NCBI GenBank assembly: GCA_947243795.1
Contig: OX365942.1
Location: forward strand, 558,001 to 622,000
Reading direction: 5' to 3'
DNA length: 64,000 nt
DNA from: Saccharomyces uvarum
Lineage: Eukaryota; Ascomycota; Saccharomycetes; Saccharomycetales; Saccharomycetaceae
In this document: positions 50,867-62,651 of the stretch, piece by piece
Position numbering within the stretch: the stretch's first letter is position 1
Layout of the letters: each line of letters starts with the position of its first letter
Notes under the pieces: generated by a model
Database searches by the model: none
What the model saw: only the letters and a program-made list of their open reading frames with translations
Told to the model about the DNA's origin: nothing
Made by a program: the position numbers and the translations under genes

Positions 50867-51949
50867 TTACATAAATTTCAGACACGATACATGTATCCAG
50901 TTTTCATCTTGATCCAATTCGTCACCAAATTTAACAATAACGTTGTTTTGGAAGTAGGATTTTTGCCAGTACGACATTTCATAATTCGTGAATTGTCCAA
51001 GAGTTTGGCTAGGTTTATTCAACCATCTAAAACTCCATAGTTTTGTCTTCTGGTTATTTATCGCGGAGGCATCATCGAACAACTCTTCTTCAATGGCACC
51101 CTGAACTTTCTTACGATTATATTCGTAAATCCCGTTGAATCCCTTATTTTCCAGTATATTGGCCAAGTCGGACAACAGTTCGATCCCATGGATGATATAT
51201 TTTACTGAATCACTCTTTTTAGAGATGGCTATTTTTCGCAGTTTGTTTAACCTTGCTAGGGATTCTAGTGCTGTTTCTTTGTCATCAACAAGAAAAAACT
51301 TGAAAATAACTAATGCTTCGTGTACCATATAGTGTCTTGAATTCTGAGCCCGTGTATTCTGTTTCCTTTCTAGTCTGTTTGCGTGTCCTGTATCTATGAC
51401 GTCGTTCATCCATTCTTCGTTGTCTTGCGGTTCATCATCTGCATCGTTCTCTGCTTGTATGTAATTGCCATCTTTGTCAAATACACCGTGTTGCACCTCA
51501 TCATCTATATTGAATGGCTCTATATCCACATTTTCTTCTTCTTCTTCTACTTCTTCTTGCACTTCGCTGTTGCCAACCGTAGTGTCCAAGTCAGCCAGAT
51601 TTTCCTTTCTAAACTCTGCAATATCCAAAAGTTGGATCTTTGAATTTTCGTGCTTTTTATGGCCTTGGACATCAACATCGTCAACATCTGACAGAAACAT
51701 GTCTTCACCTTCCTTCTCATTCTTCTCATTGGCCTTCATATCCAATTCTTTCCCACCATTTTCCTCATCCGAAGAGTCCTCGACACTAGAATCAGAATCA
51801 TACTCTGCCGTTTTTATGTTGCTGACTCTATGTCTCTTACTTTTATTATGAAGCTCATCGTCGAGTTCTTCATCACCCATAACTTGATTATTATTCCTTT
51901 TTACTTTCAGAAAGTTCGAGCTTTGCATATATTCCATGGTATTTGGCAT
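50867..51949 (-). CDS. LIN1: Lin1, GYF-domain protein (U5 snRNP/cohesin-linked)
   Basis: The 360-residue protein is the yeast CD2BP2/Snu40 homologue. Start MPNTMEYMQSSNFLKVKR is the first in-frame ATG; the frame is open 9 codons further. The middle is acidic. A GYF domain fills about residues 300-360: LWSFRWLNKPSQTLGQFTN, YEMSYWQKSYF and VIVKFG, with the aromatic pocket partly changed from the GPF/GYF consensus (GQF). It binds proline-rich splicing and cohesin partners (Irr1, Prp8). Confidence 0.91.
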   Translation of the reverse strand: MPNTMEYMQSSNFLKVKRNNNQVMGDEELDDELHNKSKRHRVSNIKTAEYDSDSSVEDSSDEENGGKELDMKANEKNEKEGEDMFLSDVDDVDVQGHKKHENSKIQLLDIAEFRKENLADLDTTVGNSEVQEEVEEEEENVDIEPFNIDDEVQHGVFDKDGNYIQAENDADDEPQDNEEWMNDVIDTGHANRLERKQNTRAQNSRHYMVHEALVIFKFFLVDDKETALESLARLNKLRKIAISKKSDSVKYIIHGIELLSDLANILENKGFNGIYEYNRKKVQGAIEEELFDDASAINNQKTKLWSFRWLNKPSQTLGQFTNYEMSYWQKSYFQNNVIVKFGDELDQDENWIHVSCLKFM

Positions 51950-52381
51950 CGAGCACACCTTGCACAATGAAAACAAATTCTTTTACTTGTCTACTTTCTC
52001 TCTCATCATCTTGCATGAAGTATGGCCATTCCTGTTTGTTCGGGAAAGCTAAGTGCGCTTATTTTCTTTCAATGTCTTGCCATCGACTTTCTTATAAAAT
52101 TTCCCAAACTTGATTATCATCGAACCCAGGGAAGAAAAATAGCACAGTCTTGAAGTGGTCTTTGGTACTCGACATCCTGTTTACTGATTGATTAGAGGAG
52201 AAAATTTTTGCTCTCATGTAGTCAATGAGGATTGACCAACTATATACAAAAAGTCCTCCAGCCGTGTAATGCAGGTCAGATTCTTATGAAGATCTTATCA
52301 ACACTCACTTATATATCGTTTTTTCTTGGTAAATTTATGTTGTTCAGTCGTGTCTTCCTTCAGCCTCAGCGCACTATATTC

Positions 52382-52389
52382 GGCGGCTA
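52382..52389 (-). promoter_or_regulatory. URS1 (TAGCCGCC) of REC104
   Basis: GGCGGCTA on the + strand is an exact reverse-complement URS1. It lies 88 bp upstream of REC104 and is the expected Ume6 site of an early meiotic gene. Confidence 0.75.
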
Positions 52390-52476
52390 ATCCTCGCTTT
52401 ACTAGACATAGTCTATAAATGGCATAAGAATGCAAATAAACTAAATTAAAGATATATAGGTGCCAATCAGAGAGAC

Positions 52477-53034
52477 ATGTCTACGAACAAGGAAGAAGAA
52501 GACAAGATTGTTTGCACGCAGGATTTCCTTCGACAATATTTCGTATCCGAGAGTGTACGCATTCAATTTGGTTTAAACAACAAGACCATTCGAAAGATAA
52601 GTGAAGAAGAATTTAATAATGCAGCAATGTGTATCATGACACGTACAAACTATTCTGAATCAACTTTAAAACGGACAGCTTCAACCTGCCTTTTAAACAG
52701 TTATCACAAGAAGCCAGCGACGCTATCCCTTCCTTTTGTCTTGGGTGACACTTTAAGCCTCTCAGAGGGCGTTGAGGATAACAACGATAATAGCCTATTG
52801 TACAGCGACACATTATACGGCGACGACTCATTGACACAAAGGGGTGACCAGGTGGTGTGTAAGATAGATACACAAGAAGAAGAATTTAGCTTTACATTGT
52901 TACAAAGTGAAGCCAATGAAATGAGGCCAGTGTCTTCATCTAGTACCCCACAAATACTACAGTCAGATTATTCTGTTGTAATGCAAGAGGGACAGACGTC
53001 AAATGGAAGCATATTTCAGTTTAGCAGTCCTTGA
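52477..53034 (+). CDS. REC104: Rec104, meiotic double-strand-break protein
   Basis: The 185-residue protein works with Rec102 as part of the Spo11 core complex (TopoVIB-like) that makes meiotic breaks. It is well diverged from, but collinear with, S. cerevisiae Rec104 (182 residues): conserved parts are FGLNNKT, TLSLPFVLGD, LLYSDTLYGDDSL and the end ASNGSIFQFSSP-like NGSIFQFSSP. Start is the first ATG in frame. Confidence 0.92.
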   Translation: MSTNKEEEDKIVCTQDFLRQYFVSESVRIQFGLNNKTIRKISEEEFNNAAMCIMTRTNYSESTLKRTASTCLLNSYHKKPATLSLPFVLGDTLSLSEGVEDNNDNSLLYSDTLYGDDSLTQRGDQVVCKIDTQEEEFSFTLLQSEANEMRPVSSSSTPQILQSDYSVVMQEGQTSNGSIFQFSSP

Positions 53035-53107
53035 TGTATTTCCGGGCTTTGTTGAAAAAAGAAGTCGTGTTATATTCCTTCCTACATTTATATATATATT
53101 CGTTACA

Positions 53108-53243
<136 letters not shown>

Positions 53244-53310
53244 ATTATTAATGTTTATTGTTATTATTACACAGGAGAATAAAATCCATTAGTTATATTG
53301 TTTCTTTTCC

Positions 53311-56300
53311 TTAAAGAAAATTACTGTCATCGTTCTCGTTAACGTCACTAGTGCCGTTTTCCAAATTCAGTAACCTCTTCTTCAGCTCTAGTACTTCACT
53401 TTTCAAACTATCTCTTTCTTGATTAGTGATGAAAAGCTCGGCCTTCAAATCATTTATCTTGATATTGAATTGGTTTTCTCTAATATTATTGTTATTACTT
53501 GCATCATTAGAACTCTCGTTGATGCTTTCGAAACCTTTCTCAGAATTATGATTACCATGGCCATGCTTGAACTTCAATTCATCCAATTCGTCAATTAATT
53601 TCTTGTTCAAACTCTTATACTTCTCTAATTCTCTTTGTGAGACCACTAAAGCTTTACTTGCACTATTCACCGAGCTAATGCTTTCTTTATAATCGTTTTG
53701 TATCTTCTTGATTTCATTTTCCTTCACCAATACATCTTGGCTCAGTGAGCTGTGCTCCATCTTTAAAGCATGGTATTCAGACGATAGCTTTTCTTTCGAT
53801 ACGGTCAGCTCTTGACTTTTTTCTAACAAATCATCTAACCTATTTGTTAGTTTATTAATTACTACACGATGATGACGATTTTGGTCACCGTAGGGTTCGC
53901 CCTCATTCTTTATAGATTTTTCACCGTTTTCCTCTTGGTTGGACGATACAGATAACAATGAAGAAGATGATGAAAGGAACGAAGAGTTAACCTTGTTCTC
54001 TTTCCAATGATTAATTAACAAAGCTAGTTGCGAAGAATAACTTGTAACCTGTTTAATAATATCTTCATTATGTTGCTTACTCTCATTTTTTAGACGTTCG
54101 TTTTCTCTACTCAAATTTTCATATTCTATCTGTAATTCTTCAAGCTTCTCTTTATGATTCGGTTCTAGTTCCAGCAATTTGATTCTTTCGTTTTGAAATT
54201 GAACAATTTCATTTAGATTTTCCATGTCTAAAAATTTGCTATTTATCAAAGCTTCTAACTCATTAACTTTGTCTTCCAAAGAATGGTTATCCGCTTCCAA
54301 TAGTTCACACTTTGACTGTAGTCTAACAGAATCCAGTTCATCCATTTCTTTAGTAATCCCAGTGCTGCTTTCAGATTTTAATCGCCATAGCTCCGTTTCC
54401 AATTCCTTTATGTGAGTCCCGGCTTCCAGTGCCTTTTCATGTGTTATATTGTTCAAAGTTTGTAATTCAGATCTTAATTTTTCAAATAGTGCTCTATCAA
54501 CAACTTCAGGCGCAACGTCTTTACTCTCAGGAATTTTTATTGTCTCTATAGGATTCTTTGATTCTTCAATTATTACATTAGAAGAAGTCTCAATAATTGG
54601 GGCCACTACGTCTTTTTTTTCACTTGTCTCGATATCATGATGGACAGCTTCGTTATCACGGTTGATAGCTTCGTTATCGTATTCGACAGCATCGCTTTTC
54701 TTTATCATGATATCTACGGGCTCAGATAATTTATCGATCTTAGTATCATTTTTCGATAGTTCTAAAGATTCGTTGTAATGCTTTATTTTGAACTGATCTT
54801 TTGATGGCGAACTGGCCATTTGGGCTACACCGATTTCATCGTCGTCATCTGCAACAACGTTACCTGCATCTTCGGTGTTTCCTGTCACTAACTCCCGCAG
54901 CTTGTTTCCATTCATCTGTTGCTCGGAAGGTAGCATAGAACCTATTAGTCTAGCATCGTCGGCATGAATTTCTGTCTCTTCTGTATTACTGTTCTGAAGC
55001 GGGTTAGTATTGCTGCTTGATAGTGTCTCTACAACTGGGGAAGAGTTGGTTTTAATTTGTGGCGAAGGGGTGATGCTATTTCCATAGTTTGAAGATATAG
55101 TTCGCTGGTGTCCGTTTGGTGGTTCGATAGGGTCTGTTATCTCGGGTGTTTTCTCGATAATAGGTGTCTCAAAGGGCTTACTCGACGTTGTCTTCATAAC
55201 AGGTGTTTGCGAATTCTCTGGAGGGATGTACGGAGTCAAAATGTTTGGTTCCCCAATTGGGTGATATTCAGAGTTTACCTGGGGCCTTTGACTCTGAGAC
55301 TCCGCAGAAGTACCTCGATTATGTATTTCTCTATTAGCGTCATCGGTGCCTGGATGAGTTTTGGTTGCAGGCGATGGGGCGGAGGATGGCTGTACAGTTG
55401 AACTTGGCATGTTTATACTTCTGTTTTGATGAGAGGTTGGAGTCACTGGTGTTGTTAATTCGAGACTATTATTTCTATTGACGGTGGCTTCGTTTGAAAG
55501 ATCCATTATGCCCGGGCAAAGGTCTTTTATGCGTGTCAGATCAAGTGTGTAAATAATCGTGCCTCTTTGCATATCAAAATCGGAAGTATGCAGATCGGAT
55601 TCTTCGGCTCTAGCATAATCAAATTTATCGCCTCCCATAATCAAAACCTTACCATTTTTTAACAACGTCAATGAATGACCTGAACGACCTTGTGGAATTC
55701 CAGCAGTAAATATAGGTAATTTAAACCATTTGCGGGTTTTCAAATTTAAGAAATAAACGGTGTTTAAGTAAGCATCATGCTCGTCTTTCCCACCTACCAC
55801 ACACATCAGGTCATTGTAAACTACAGTAGCATGTTCTTGAACAGGAGGAGGTTTTTCACCGCTCGTCTCAATCGTAAACCAGTCATTCTTTGCTGGGTCG
55901 TACATAAATACATCGTTTATTAAACCTTGCAATGTGTCACCACCAAAAACCCATAGTTTCGAATCATATGATATCATTGTGAAATTCGTCATAGGTGGTG
56001 GGGTAAAGGTCTTCGGTTTCAGAAAATCCCAATGCGAATCGGGCCTTCTAAAAGAAGACAAATCATAAACTGCCAAATCATTGAAATAAGTATCGTCAAA
56101 CTGGCCACCAAATACGTACAATTTTGTCTTCATTTGAGTTGTCGCAATAATAGAAATCTTATGACCATACCTTCCCAAAGGACGTGGTCCGACGGGGGCC
56201 GGTACTGTCCATTTATAGGAATTGACATTTAAAAGGTATATATCGTCATCCATTAGACCTTCCCTGTTGACTTTATGCGTGTCACCACCAAATACAACAA

Positions 56301-56880
56301 AAGCGTTACCACACAAGACGGCGGCATGGCCTACTCTTGGTGGTGGTGTGGCATCGCTTATGTCTATCGTAGTAGTTGAAAACTTGGTGGCATCGTCAAA
56401 GGCCGATAATATCCATGTATCGCCATACACAGATTGATCGTGAAGTCCCCCAATAACATAAATTTGGTTTTTTTCTGTAGCGTATGCAGAGGCAACATGC
56501 CTATAACGTGGAAATGGAGAGTTTTGTAGTTTGATTCTGTTCCACACGGTATATTCTTTCTGCATTGAAGGTTGCTTATGAAGAGTAGTAGATGGTCCTG
56601 ATATGTTACGTTGTTGCGGTGGAGCTGCAGTCGCTTGGATCCTTGATTCTCCTAGCTGCTTTCTGGCAAACATAGGGGGCGAACTAGTCTTATTAGCGTT
56701 AGGGTGATTACCTTGTGAGAATTGACGTCCTTTTTGAGGCGTCTCCTGCTTTGTGAAAAACTTTTCACTCGGAGGAGTTGACAACGATGCTTCCCTAGAT
56801 TGATCGGAGTTGGAAGCATCAGAAGGTGTCTTTCCATGTTTCTTGTGAGCAAACTTCTTGGCGAAGCTGAATCCGGCCAT
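53311..56880 (-). CDS. KEL1: Kel1, kelch-repeat polarity and mitotic-exit regulator
   Basis: The 1189-residue protein starts [21 protein letters not shown]; eight open codons precede it without an ATG. Six kelch repeats fill about residues 120-440 (for example [87 protein letters not shown]). A disordered Ser/Thr/Pro linker follows, then a long coiled coil from about 790 to the end. It acts in cell fusion and polarity and restrains the mitotic exit network with Lte1. Confidence 0.95.
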   Translation of the reverse strand: MAGFSFAKKFAHKKHGKTPSDASNSDQSREASLSTPPSEKFFTKQETPQKGRQFSQGNHPNANKTSSPPMFARKQLGESRIQATAAPPQQRNISGPSTTLHKQPSMQKEYTVWNRIKLQNSPFPRYRHVASAYATEKNQIYVIGGLHDQSVYGDTWILSAFDDATKFSTTTIDISDATPPPRVGHAAVLCGNAFVVFGGDTHKVNREGLMDDDIYLLNVNSYKWTVPAPVGPRPLGRYGHKISIIATTQMKTKLYVFGGQFDDTYFNDLAVYDLSSFRRPDSHWDFLKPKTFTPPPMTNFTMISYDSKLWVFGGDTLQGLINDVFMYDPAKNDWFTIETSGEKPPPVQEHATVVYNDLMCVVGGKDEHDAYLNTVYFLNLKTRKWFKLPIFTAGIPQGRSGHSLTLLKNGKVLIMGGDKFDYARAEESDLHTSDFDMQRGTIIYTLDLTRIKDLCPGIMDLSNEATVNRNNSLELTTPVTPTSHQNRSINMPSSTVQPSSAPSPATKTHPGTDDANREIHNRGTSAESQSQRPQVNSEYHPIGEPNILTPYIPPENSQTPVMKTTSSKPFETPIIEKTPEITDPIEPPNGHQRTISSNYGNSITPSPQIKTNSSPVVETLSSSNTNPLQNSNTEETEIHADDARLIGSMLPSEQQMNGNKLRELVTGNTEDAGNVVADDDDEIGVAQMASSPSKDQFKIKHYNESLELSKNDTKIDKLSEPVDIMIKKSDAVEYDNEAINRDNEAVHHDIETSEKKDVVAPIIETSSNVIIEESKNPIETIKIPESKDVAPEVVDRALFEKLRSELQTLNNITHEKALEAGTHIKELETELWRLKSESSTGITKEMDELDSVRLQSKCELLEADNHSLEDKVNELEALINSKFLDMENLNEIVQFQNERIKLLELEPNHKEKLEELQIEYENLSRENERLKNESKQHNEDIIKQVTSYSSQLALLINHWKENKVNSSFLSSSSSLLSVSSNQEENGEKSIKNEGEPYGDQNRHHRVVINKLTNRLDDLLEKSQELTVSKEKLSSEYHALKMEHSSLSQDVLVKENEIKKIQNDYKESISSVNSASKALVVSQRELEKYKSLNKKLIDELDELKFKHGHGNHNSEKGFESINESSNDASNNNNIRENQFNIKINDLKAELFITNQERDSLKSEVLELKKRLLNLENGTSDVNENDDSNFL

Positions 56881-57250
56881 GTTTGAATGATTTCTGAAGT
56901 GCAAATTGTAGCAAAAGGGCTCTTCTTTTTACTGTAAAATTATTGAGTATTTGTCAATAAGTGTAAATATCACCAAGTAAACAAAACTGGTACTTTGTAG
57001 AACGAGCCTAGTACTTTCCTATGCCTCTATTGTTTCATATTATAAAGGAATGCTTGCTTTTAGTTTATTATCAACAACCGCGTCGCCAAGACCCAGAAGA
57101 CGTGCCGCGTGATTCAAAAAGGTGATGAAGGGTTAAGTTGCAAAGCTCAACATCATAAAATCGAATTCAAAAGCAGATTGCAGTTGGATTTGCTTCAATT
57201 ACTACCGCGCGGAGCTTCCCGTAAGTGAAAACATCTTTTAGGACACTAAT

Positions 57251-58783
57251 ATGAATAAGTTTGACGAGTTTATTGAGTCCAACGAGAAGGATTTAGAGAC
57301 GGATACCAGTACACGAAACAGCATAGCTTCCATGTCTCCCGTGATGAAATCTGGGTCGAAATTTCATTCTGCAGGCCACAGTGGATATAAGTCGGAACAC
57401 CACCGTACATCCAGTGCTGGAAGTATGCACTCGCAAAGGCTAATGACGCCTACTAGATTAAATGAACAAGATCATCCCCTACAAGCCAAGCCGGGTGCCA
57501 GAAGGGTCGTAACCCGTCATTCCTCCGTATCTATGCCAAACTCCATCGGTAAGAGGAGATCTCTCATTCAACCCATGGTTGTACCGACTACGCCAGAATC
57601 TCAAAATAACATACCTTTTGGAAATCCATTGAATTTTTCTGATGGCTCCCATGGAATTCCGGTAGAGTCCACCACTGTACTTTCTAGTGAACAAGCAATG
57701 GGAGGCAGTCTTCGACATTCTAGAAATGGCAGCTCACAATCTATTAATAGCGTGGCAACTACCAGCATGCCCACAATTGGGGTCGATGTGAGTGGGCTTT
57801 TACAAGCCCTCGCTACAAAAGAGCTAGAGCTTCTAGAATGTAAACAAAAGGTTGAAGATCTGAAAAAGCAAACCCAGCATGAAGAACAAAACTATGCCCG
57901 TCGTGCACGTGAACTACAGGAACTGAAACAGCAAGTATCTAAACATTTGGATCCATCCCAAAACACTCCAGTGAAAGACCGCACCTTTTCACCAGTGCTC
58001 CAAAATATACCTATGGAATCTCGGTTGGAGAATGGTGGTAACGGAAGCATTTCAAATTCTGCAAGGTATCGACAAGACAGAGAATCTCCGAATGCGAAGC
58101 AGTCGAGATCCGTGTCCCCACAAGACATTCAGAACACGCATCCAGGAAGTAGCTCAGCAGATCCTTCTAAACAGTCTCTCTGGAGTAAGCCATTGGCTTT
58201 ATTTAACCAGTTTGATCAGATCATTCAGCATGAAATTGAGAGAACCCTTAACTGGGACGAAACAAGTCCAGGTCCACCAGAGCCACAGCAAACGCCACCG
58301 ACCAGCAACCGCGATTCCTCAGTACGACATCCCATTAATGAATCTTCAGAAACTGATCAAGGACCTCCTTCACAAAGCTCTGTCTCCAGATCACTTTGGA
58401 GCTTTGTTAGCGACGTCAAGGCAGGATTGTTGGGTATAGAGGAAGAAAATGATAATGATGTTACTAACGATAACAGAAATGACTTTGTAAATAAAAGCGA
58501 TAGACAGTATGAGCAAAAGAAACTTATACCTAAAAGATCAGACTTGTCACAACCAGAAGAAAGCGGCGATGACTCTAGTTTAGACATGAAAAAATTTAAG
58601 ACGACTGATAAATTCAAGACGACTGACGATACAACTCTCCTAGATGACCGTGAACATCGAGCACAAGCAAGGAAAAGGAAAACGGGCACTAACAAACTAA
58701 AATTTGTCGGGGAAAATTACACTAATGACACCAGGGAAGATAGTCCTTCTACACATAATCCAGTTGAAATGGCAAATTTTTAA
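57251..58783 (+). CDS. TDA11: Tda11, coiled-coil protein of unknown function
   Basis: The 510-residue protein is mostly disordered and Ser/Asn/Gln-rich. One coiled coil is visible at about residues 177-232 ([25 protein letters not shown].., then [16 protein letters not shown]). [19 protein letters not shown] (about 380-398) is a conserved helix. S. cerevisiae Tda11 (504 residues) is defined only by topoisomerase-I-damage sensitivity. No function is assigned. It is divergent from KEL1 with a 370-bp promoter. Confidence 0.9.
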   Translation: MNKFDEFIESNEKDLETDTSTRNSIASMSPVMKSGSKFHSAGHSGYKSEHHRTSSAGSMHSQRLMTPTRLNEQDHPLQAKPGARRVVTRHSSVSMPNSIGKRRSLIQPMVVPTTPESQNNIPFGNPLNFSDGSHGIPVESTTVLSSEQAMGGSLRHSRNGSSQSINSVATTSMPTIGVDVSGLLQALATKELELLECKQKVEDLKKQTQHEEQNYARRARELQELKQQVSKHLDPSQNTPVKDRTFSPVLQNIPMESRLENGGNGSISNSARYRQDRESPNAKQSRSVSPQDIQNTHPGSSSADPSKQSLWSKPLALFNQFDQIIQHEIERTLNWDETSPGPPEPQQTPPTSNRDSSVRHPINESSETDQGPPSQSSVSRSLWSFVSDVKAGLLGIEEENDNDVTNDNRNDFVNKSDRQYEQKKLIPKRSDLSQPEESGDDSSLDMKKFKTTDKFKTTDDTTLLDDREHRAQARKRKTGTNKLKFVGENYTNDTREDSPSTHNPVEMANF

Positions 58784-58939
58784 TTTTTGTTTGTTTGATG
58801 CTATTTTCTTGTGGTTACATTTTTTTACGTATTTGTAAAAATGATATGTATGTACTATAGCGCATGTTTCTTAACTTTAACGAAAATACATAAAACATAG
58901 AAGTTAGATGGCGCAAAATGGAGCTGTTCCTATGAACCC

Positions 58940-59791
58940 CTACGCGATTCTGTCTTCAACGTCATGGAATTCAAATCCAGCCCAACTTGCAGTACCCTCA
59001 AAGCAGAAACCTACATGTTTTCGACGGTCTTTTTCTGTACCTTTATCTTTTTTCAAAATTACAGAGCCATCACTAATATTACCCATTAGTCCAACAAATT
59101 TTGAGCTTGCTAGTCTTTCCTTTAGGTCAGCATCTGTGCTGTTATTATCACAAAATTCCACTATCTCGGAAGCTAAGCCTTTCATGGCAGCTTCTTCCTT
59201 TTCCAACCCTGCGTTTGGACTTGTTTCTTGTGTATTGGGTTCTTTGTGTGGATTGTTGCCTTCTACTTTCAAGAACTCTGCGTTGATCAAAGAATCAAAA
59301 TGACTACTTATAGGAAGTTCCAGGTTTCTTGGCTTCGGTAATTGATGATCTGTCATGGGAAACGGTGCCGCGTCCAAAGTTTGAGGTGAATAAAATCCTA
59401 AAGATGGCCCTGCCTGTGGCGTGCGTATTTCTGTACTCAAGTTGAGATTATTAAATTTGTTTCGCAGAGGAATTTCCGTTTGGTTAGTGTAACTACGTTT
59501 GAAATCTCTAGTCCAGGAAGTTCCATTAGTGTCTAATTTTGGCGCTGAGAATTCCTGGTTTGGATCCCCTGTAATTCTAGAAAATACATCCACGTGAGAA
59601 GGCGAATGGTCAAATCTGTTCGAATACTGGAAAAACGTCTGCTCAACTTTATTAGTACAAGTCGGTGATGGACCCTGTATACTCTTAATTCTGTTGGACG
59701 AAGACGTATTCTCAAAGCCTAAAGACGCGCCCTTTTCCGCTCTATTAACTAAATTATGCACTGCGTTAGTTTGACATTGACCAGTGTTCAT
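58940..59791 (-). CDS. PEX18: Pex18, PTS2 co-receptor
   Basis: The 283-residue peroxin pairs with Pex7 to import PTS2 proteins such as thiolase. The N terminus MNTGQCQTNAVHNLVNRAEKGAS carries Cys6, the conserved site for recycling ubiquitination. A WxxxF-type motif (WTRDF, about residue 92) binds Pex14/Pex13, and the C-terminal third (LPISSHFDSLINAEFL and following) is the Pex7-binding region shared with Pex21. Length equals S. cerevisiae Pex18. Confidence 0.94.
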   Translation of the reverse strand: MNTGQCQTNAVHNLVNRAEKGASLGFENTSSSNRIKSIQGPSPTCTNKVEQTFFQYSNRFDHSPSHVDVFSRITGDPNQEFSAPKLDTNGTSWTRDFKRSYTNQTEIPLRNKFNNLNLSTEIRTPQAGPSLGFYSPQTLDAAPFPMTDHQLPKPRNLELPISSHFDSLINAEFLKVEGNNPHKEPNTQETSPNAGLEKEEAAMKGLASEIVEFCDNNSTDADLKERLASSKFVGLMGNISDGSVILKKDKGTEKDRRKHVGFCFEGTASWAGFEFHDVEDRIA

Positions 59792-60077
59792 TGTTTTTAG
59801 TGACTTTGCTTCCTTAGAGAGTCATGTTGTATAAAGAGGTCCTAATTTTACGTTCTGTTCCTTTATATGCATGTCTTCTCGGGAATAAAAATATTAACCC
59901 CAATTTGCGCGGCGCTACCAGCCACGCCGTATCTTCTGGGGAAAACTCGATTGAAGGTGATGGTTATAGCTACAGAACAATGACAAAACGGCTTTAAAAA
60001 ATTAGAATTACATAGCTCTTCTTGCGAATACTTCATGCCATCTGTAGATGTACTTACATACATATATATAGTGGATA

Positions 60078-61928
60078 TCACATATCAATTAGATTAAAGT
60101 TGCTGCTCGTATACTGGTTTCGCAACCCTTGTTGCGGTTGCTGCAGCAGCTGTTGCTGTGAGGGATAGAAAGGAACAGTTTGCGGTTGGATCATGCCCGC
60201 ATTATTTATAATAGGATTGGCAGCGGCCGTTGCGGGTGCAAAATAGCCCTGCTGCTGCTGTTGTGGTTGCTGGGTGTACTGAGGCTTAAATTCCATATTA
60301 TCAAAACGTTGTGGTACGTTCATAGACCCCTGCATGCTAGTAGGAGTCGTCATAACATTATTTATTGTGTTCGGTGGCATTTTCTGTTGTTGCTGCTGTT
60401 GCTGCTGCTGAATGTGCGCCTGGTTTTGGAAGGGATTACTTATTACTTGTTGTTGTAGCGGTAGACCAGTATTTTGCGAAAACTGATTTGCCAAAGTAGG
60501 TTCCTGCGTGGAATTCCCCACTGCGACAGTCGCAGTGTTATGTAGTGCGAATGGGTTGTTCGAACCAGTTTGTGATTGCATGACTTGTTGATTGGGACCG
60601 GGGTTTGTGCTTTGCGAAACAGAGTACCCTCCAAATCCTGCACCTGTGAACGTGGGGGTCAGATGGTTATTGATAGAATAATAGCCTGTTTGTTGTGTGC
60701 TTACACCGGATTCTTGTGCTGGAGTTGCGTTTGCGTTCATAATGGGCTGAGTCATTACATACTGTGCAGCGTTGAGAGTTATGGGTTCTGTACGAGCAGC
60801 TTGTGGATTCATTGGCTGTGGTTGCGTTTGAGCTAAAAACGGATTGTTTGCGGTTTGTTGTACTTGATTAGCCCCCGCCATTTGCATCTGAGCATGCATG
60901 GAGGGGTCTGTTCCGAATGGGTTGTATGGCTGGGCCGTCGTAGCTGTGGTGACAGCGGGAGATATCGCTACCTGTTCGTTCTTCAATTGTGCCTCCAATA
61001 TCCTCTTTTGTTCGCGAATTTGTTCGAGCCTTGCCTGCGCAATTGACTTGGGCGCCGTTGAGCCAGTGCTGCCTTCAGAATTGTCGATCGGCACAAAGGT
61101 GTTGTGGGTCTTATCATCCTCGATTAGATGCTCCTCTAAGGATCTAACCAGTTTCGTAGTGATGTGTTTGATAACGGGAATTTTCAAGCCTGCACTCTTA
61201 CCGCTCTTCAAGTACCTCACCACATGTTCGGTCAAGTCGACAAACGTCTTGTATAGATCTAGAGTCCTGTCTGCGTTATGATGAGACAGTTCGAAAAAGG
61301 ACTCCAACAGCGTTATTATACCTTCGTTGAGGGCATTGTAGAGAGCCAACAGGTCCTGGATCAGCAGCTTGAACCCACATATGATCAGTTCGCTATTCAA
61401 ATCGAACTGCGCGTACTTGTTTTTGATTAAGGCCTGGATTTGCACTTCCAACGACTCCACATGGTCTAGCGCAATGTCAATACATTGTTGCTTGTTTCTG
61501 GAGTTGCCGTTGCTACCGTTCAACTTCAGCGTCCGGTAGCCGTCTCTCACATAGTCCTTTTTGATTTTACCAAACTCTCTGCATCTGACCCTCAGATAGC
61601 TATCGTAACGGTCAAGCGCCCTAATATCGGCGGACGCACTGCCATTAAAGCCACGGATATTATGAATGTCGAAGAATTCCAGCTTCCTGGAGTAGTACCG
61701 CAACGTAACGTCTTTATCACCCTCCCTCATCATCAGGTGCACTACTATCAAAGTCTTGTAGACAATGGTCCATGCGGTGTCATCAATTCGGGAATCCAAA
61801 GCCTTCACGATCTCGCGAAAGTCTTCTTCACTCCCAGTCCCCAACAAGATCGGGTCCAAGTACTTCTGTTTGGGCGCGGCCGCCTTGATCTTGGTACTAC
61901 CCTTCACCAGCTTGAAATACGTCGTCAT
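60078..61928 (-). CDS. YAP1801: Yap1801, AP180/CALM-type clathrin assembly protein
   Basis: The 616-residue endocytic adaptor has an N-terminal ANTH domain (about residues 1-265; MTTYFKLVKGSTKIKAAAPKQKYLDPILLG carries the PIP2-binding lysines, near KIKAAAPKQK). The Gln-rich tail holds NPF motifs that bind EH proteins such as Pan1 and Ede1: NPFGTD, NPFLAQ, NPFALH, NPFQNQ. It ends NFNLIDM, a clathrin-box-like sequence. S. cerevisiae Yap1801 is about 637 residues; the difference lies in the Gln-rich part. Confidence 0.95.
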   Translation of the reverse strand: MTTYFKLVKGSTKIKAAAPKQKYLDPILLGTGSEEDFREIVKALDSRIDDTAWTIVYKTLIVVHLMMREGDKDVTLRYYSRKLEFFDIHNIRGFNGSASADIRALDRYDSYLRVRCREFGKIKKDYVRDGYRTLKLNGSNGNSRNKQQCIDIALDHVESLEVQIQALIKNKYAQFDLNSELIICGFKLLIQDLLALYNALNEGIITLLESFFELSHHNADRTLDLYKTFVDLTEHVVRYLKSGKSAGLKIPVIKHITTKLVRSLEEHLIEDDKTHNTFVPIDNSEGSTGSTAPKSIAQARLEQIREQKRILEAQLKNEQVAISPAVTTATTAQPYNPFGTDPSMHAQMQMAGANQVQQTANNPFLAQTQPQPMNPQAARTEPITLNAAQYVMTQPIMNANATPAQESGVSTQQTGYYSINNHLTPTFTGAGFGGYSVSQSTNPGPNQQVMQSQTGSNNPFALHNTATVAVGNSTQEPTLANQFSQNTGLPLQQQVISNPFQNQAHIQQQQQQQQQKMPPNTINNVMTTPTSMQGSMNVPQRFDNMEFKPQYTQQPQQQQQGYFAPATAAANPIINNAGMIQPQTVPFYPSQQQLLQQPQQGLRNQYTSSNFNLIDM

Positions 61929-62651
61929 CTCGAGCTCAATTGAAATTATACTATTTTATTACTTGCGAAACGAGCAGTCCTTTGTAAGTACGAGCCAAGT
62001 TTTCTCCTTCCTCCCCCACCAAAGAAAAAAACTGGGGTATACTGAAATGTGCAATCTCTGCGTGCTTGATCCTGCCCACCAAAGACTACTACTAGCCACT
62101 ATCCCTGATGCAGACCAACGCAGCCACTATACTAAAAGCCTGAATACCAAGTATCGAATTCAGGCCCCTATGTTACCCACTCCGTGGGAAGTGACAGGGC
62201 CAAAGCCGCTCGCCATGGAGAGGAATGTCACCACCTGCCCATATTAAAGACGGGAACTGAGGCCTCAGGGTTTCCGCCCCTTTCCGCCAGGGCGTAGTCT
62301 GTTTTGCAGGACCAGGCTGTGTCACGCCAGCTGGTGGCGACGGGGGCTGCGCTGTTTCTCACGAATTACTCATTTGTTTCGTACGCTTTCCTGTTGCATG
62401 CGTGACTGGGATGAAAAAAAAAAAAAAAAAAAAAGAAAAGCGTTGGGTATTTAAGAATGAAAAAGTCAGTTCTCGAGGAAAACAACAAGTCTAGACACGC
62501 ACACAGCTGGCATCACTGACTGCAATAGGAAACTAAAATAGACGACAAATCACTAGTTCATTCGAAAGAACGTATTGTCAAGAGTTATCACTATTCAGAG
62601 AGTTGAACACACAAAAACAGAAAATTTAGTCACACAAACAAGCAAAGAAAA
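61929..62651. promoter_or_regulatory. Divergent spacer YAP1801-MPC2 with GC-rich block
   Basis: About 62160-62350 is near 60 per cent GC, with C- and G-runs (TTTCCGCCCCTTTCCGCC, GACGGGGGC) and a symmetrical CGCCAGCTGGTGGCG near 62325. A run of A residues (about 62414-62433) precedes the MPC2 leader. C-rich motifs of this kind occur in respiratory-gene promoters (Mig1/Adr1/Msn2-type), but no single factor can be named. Frames across it have no family match. Confidence 0.4.

Noticed and set aside
59880-59935. Possible oleate response element upstream of PEX18 (CGG..CCG)
   Set aside because: The CGG-N3-T-N-A part fails at the A position on one strand and at T on the other.
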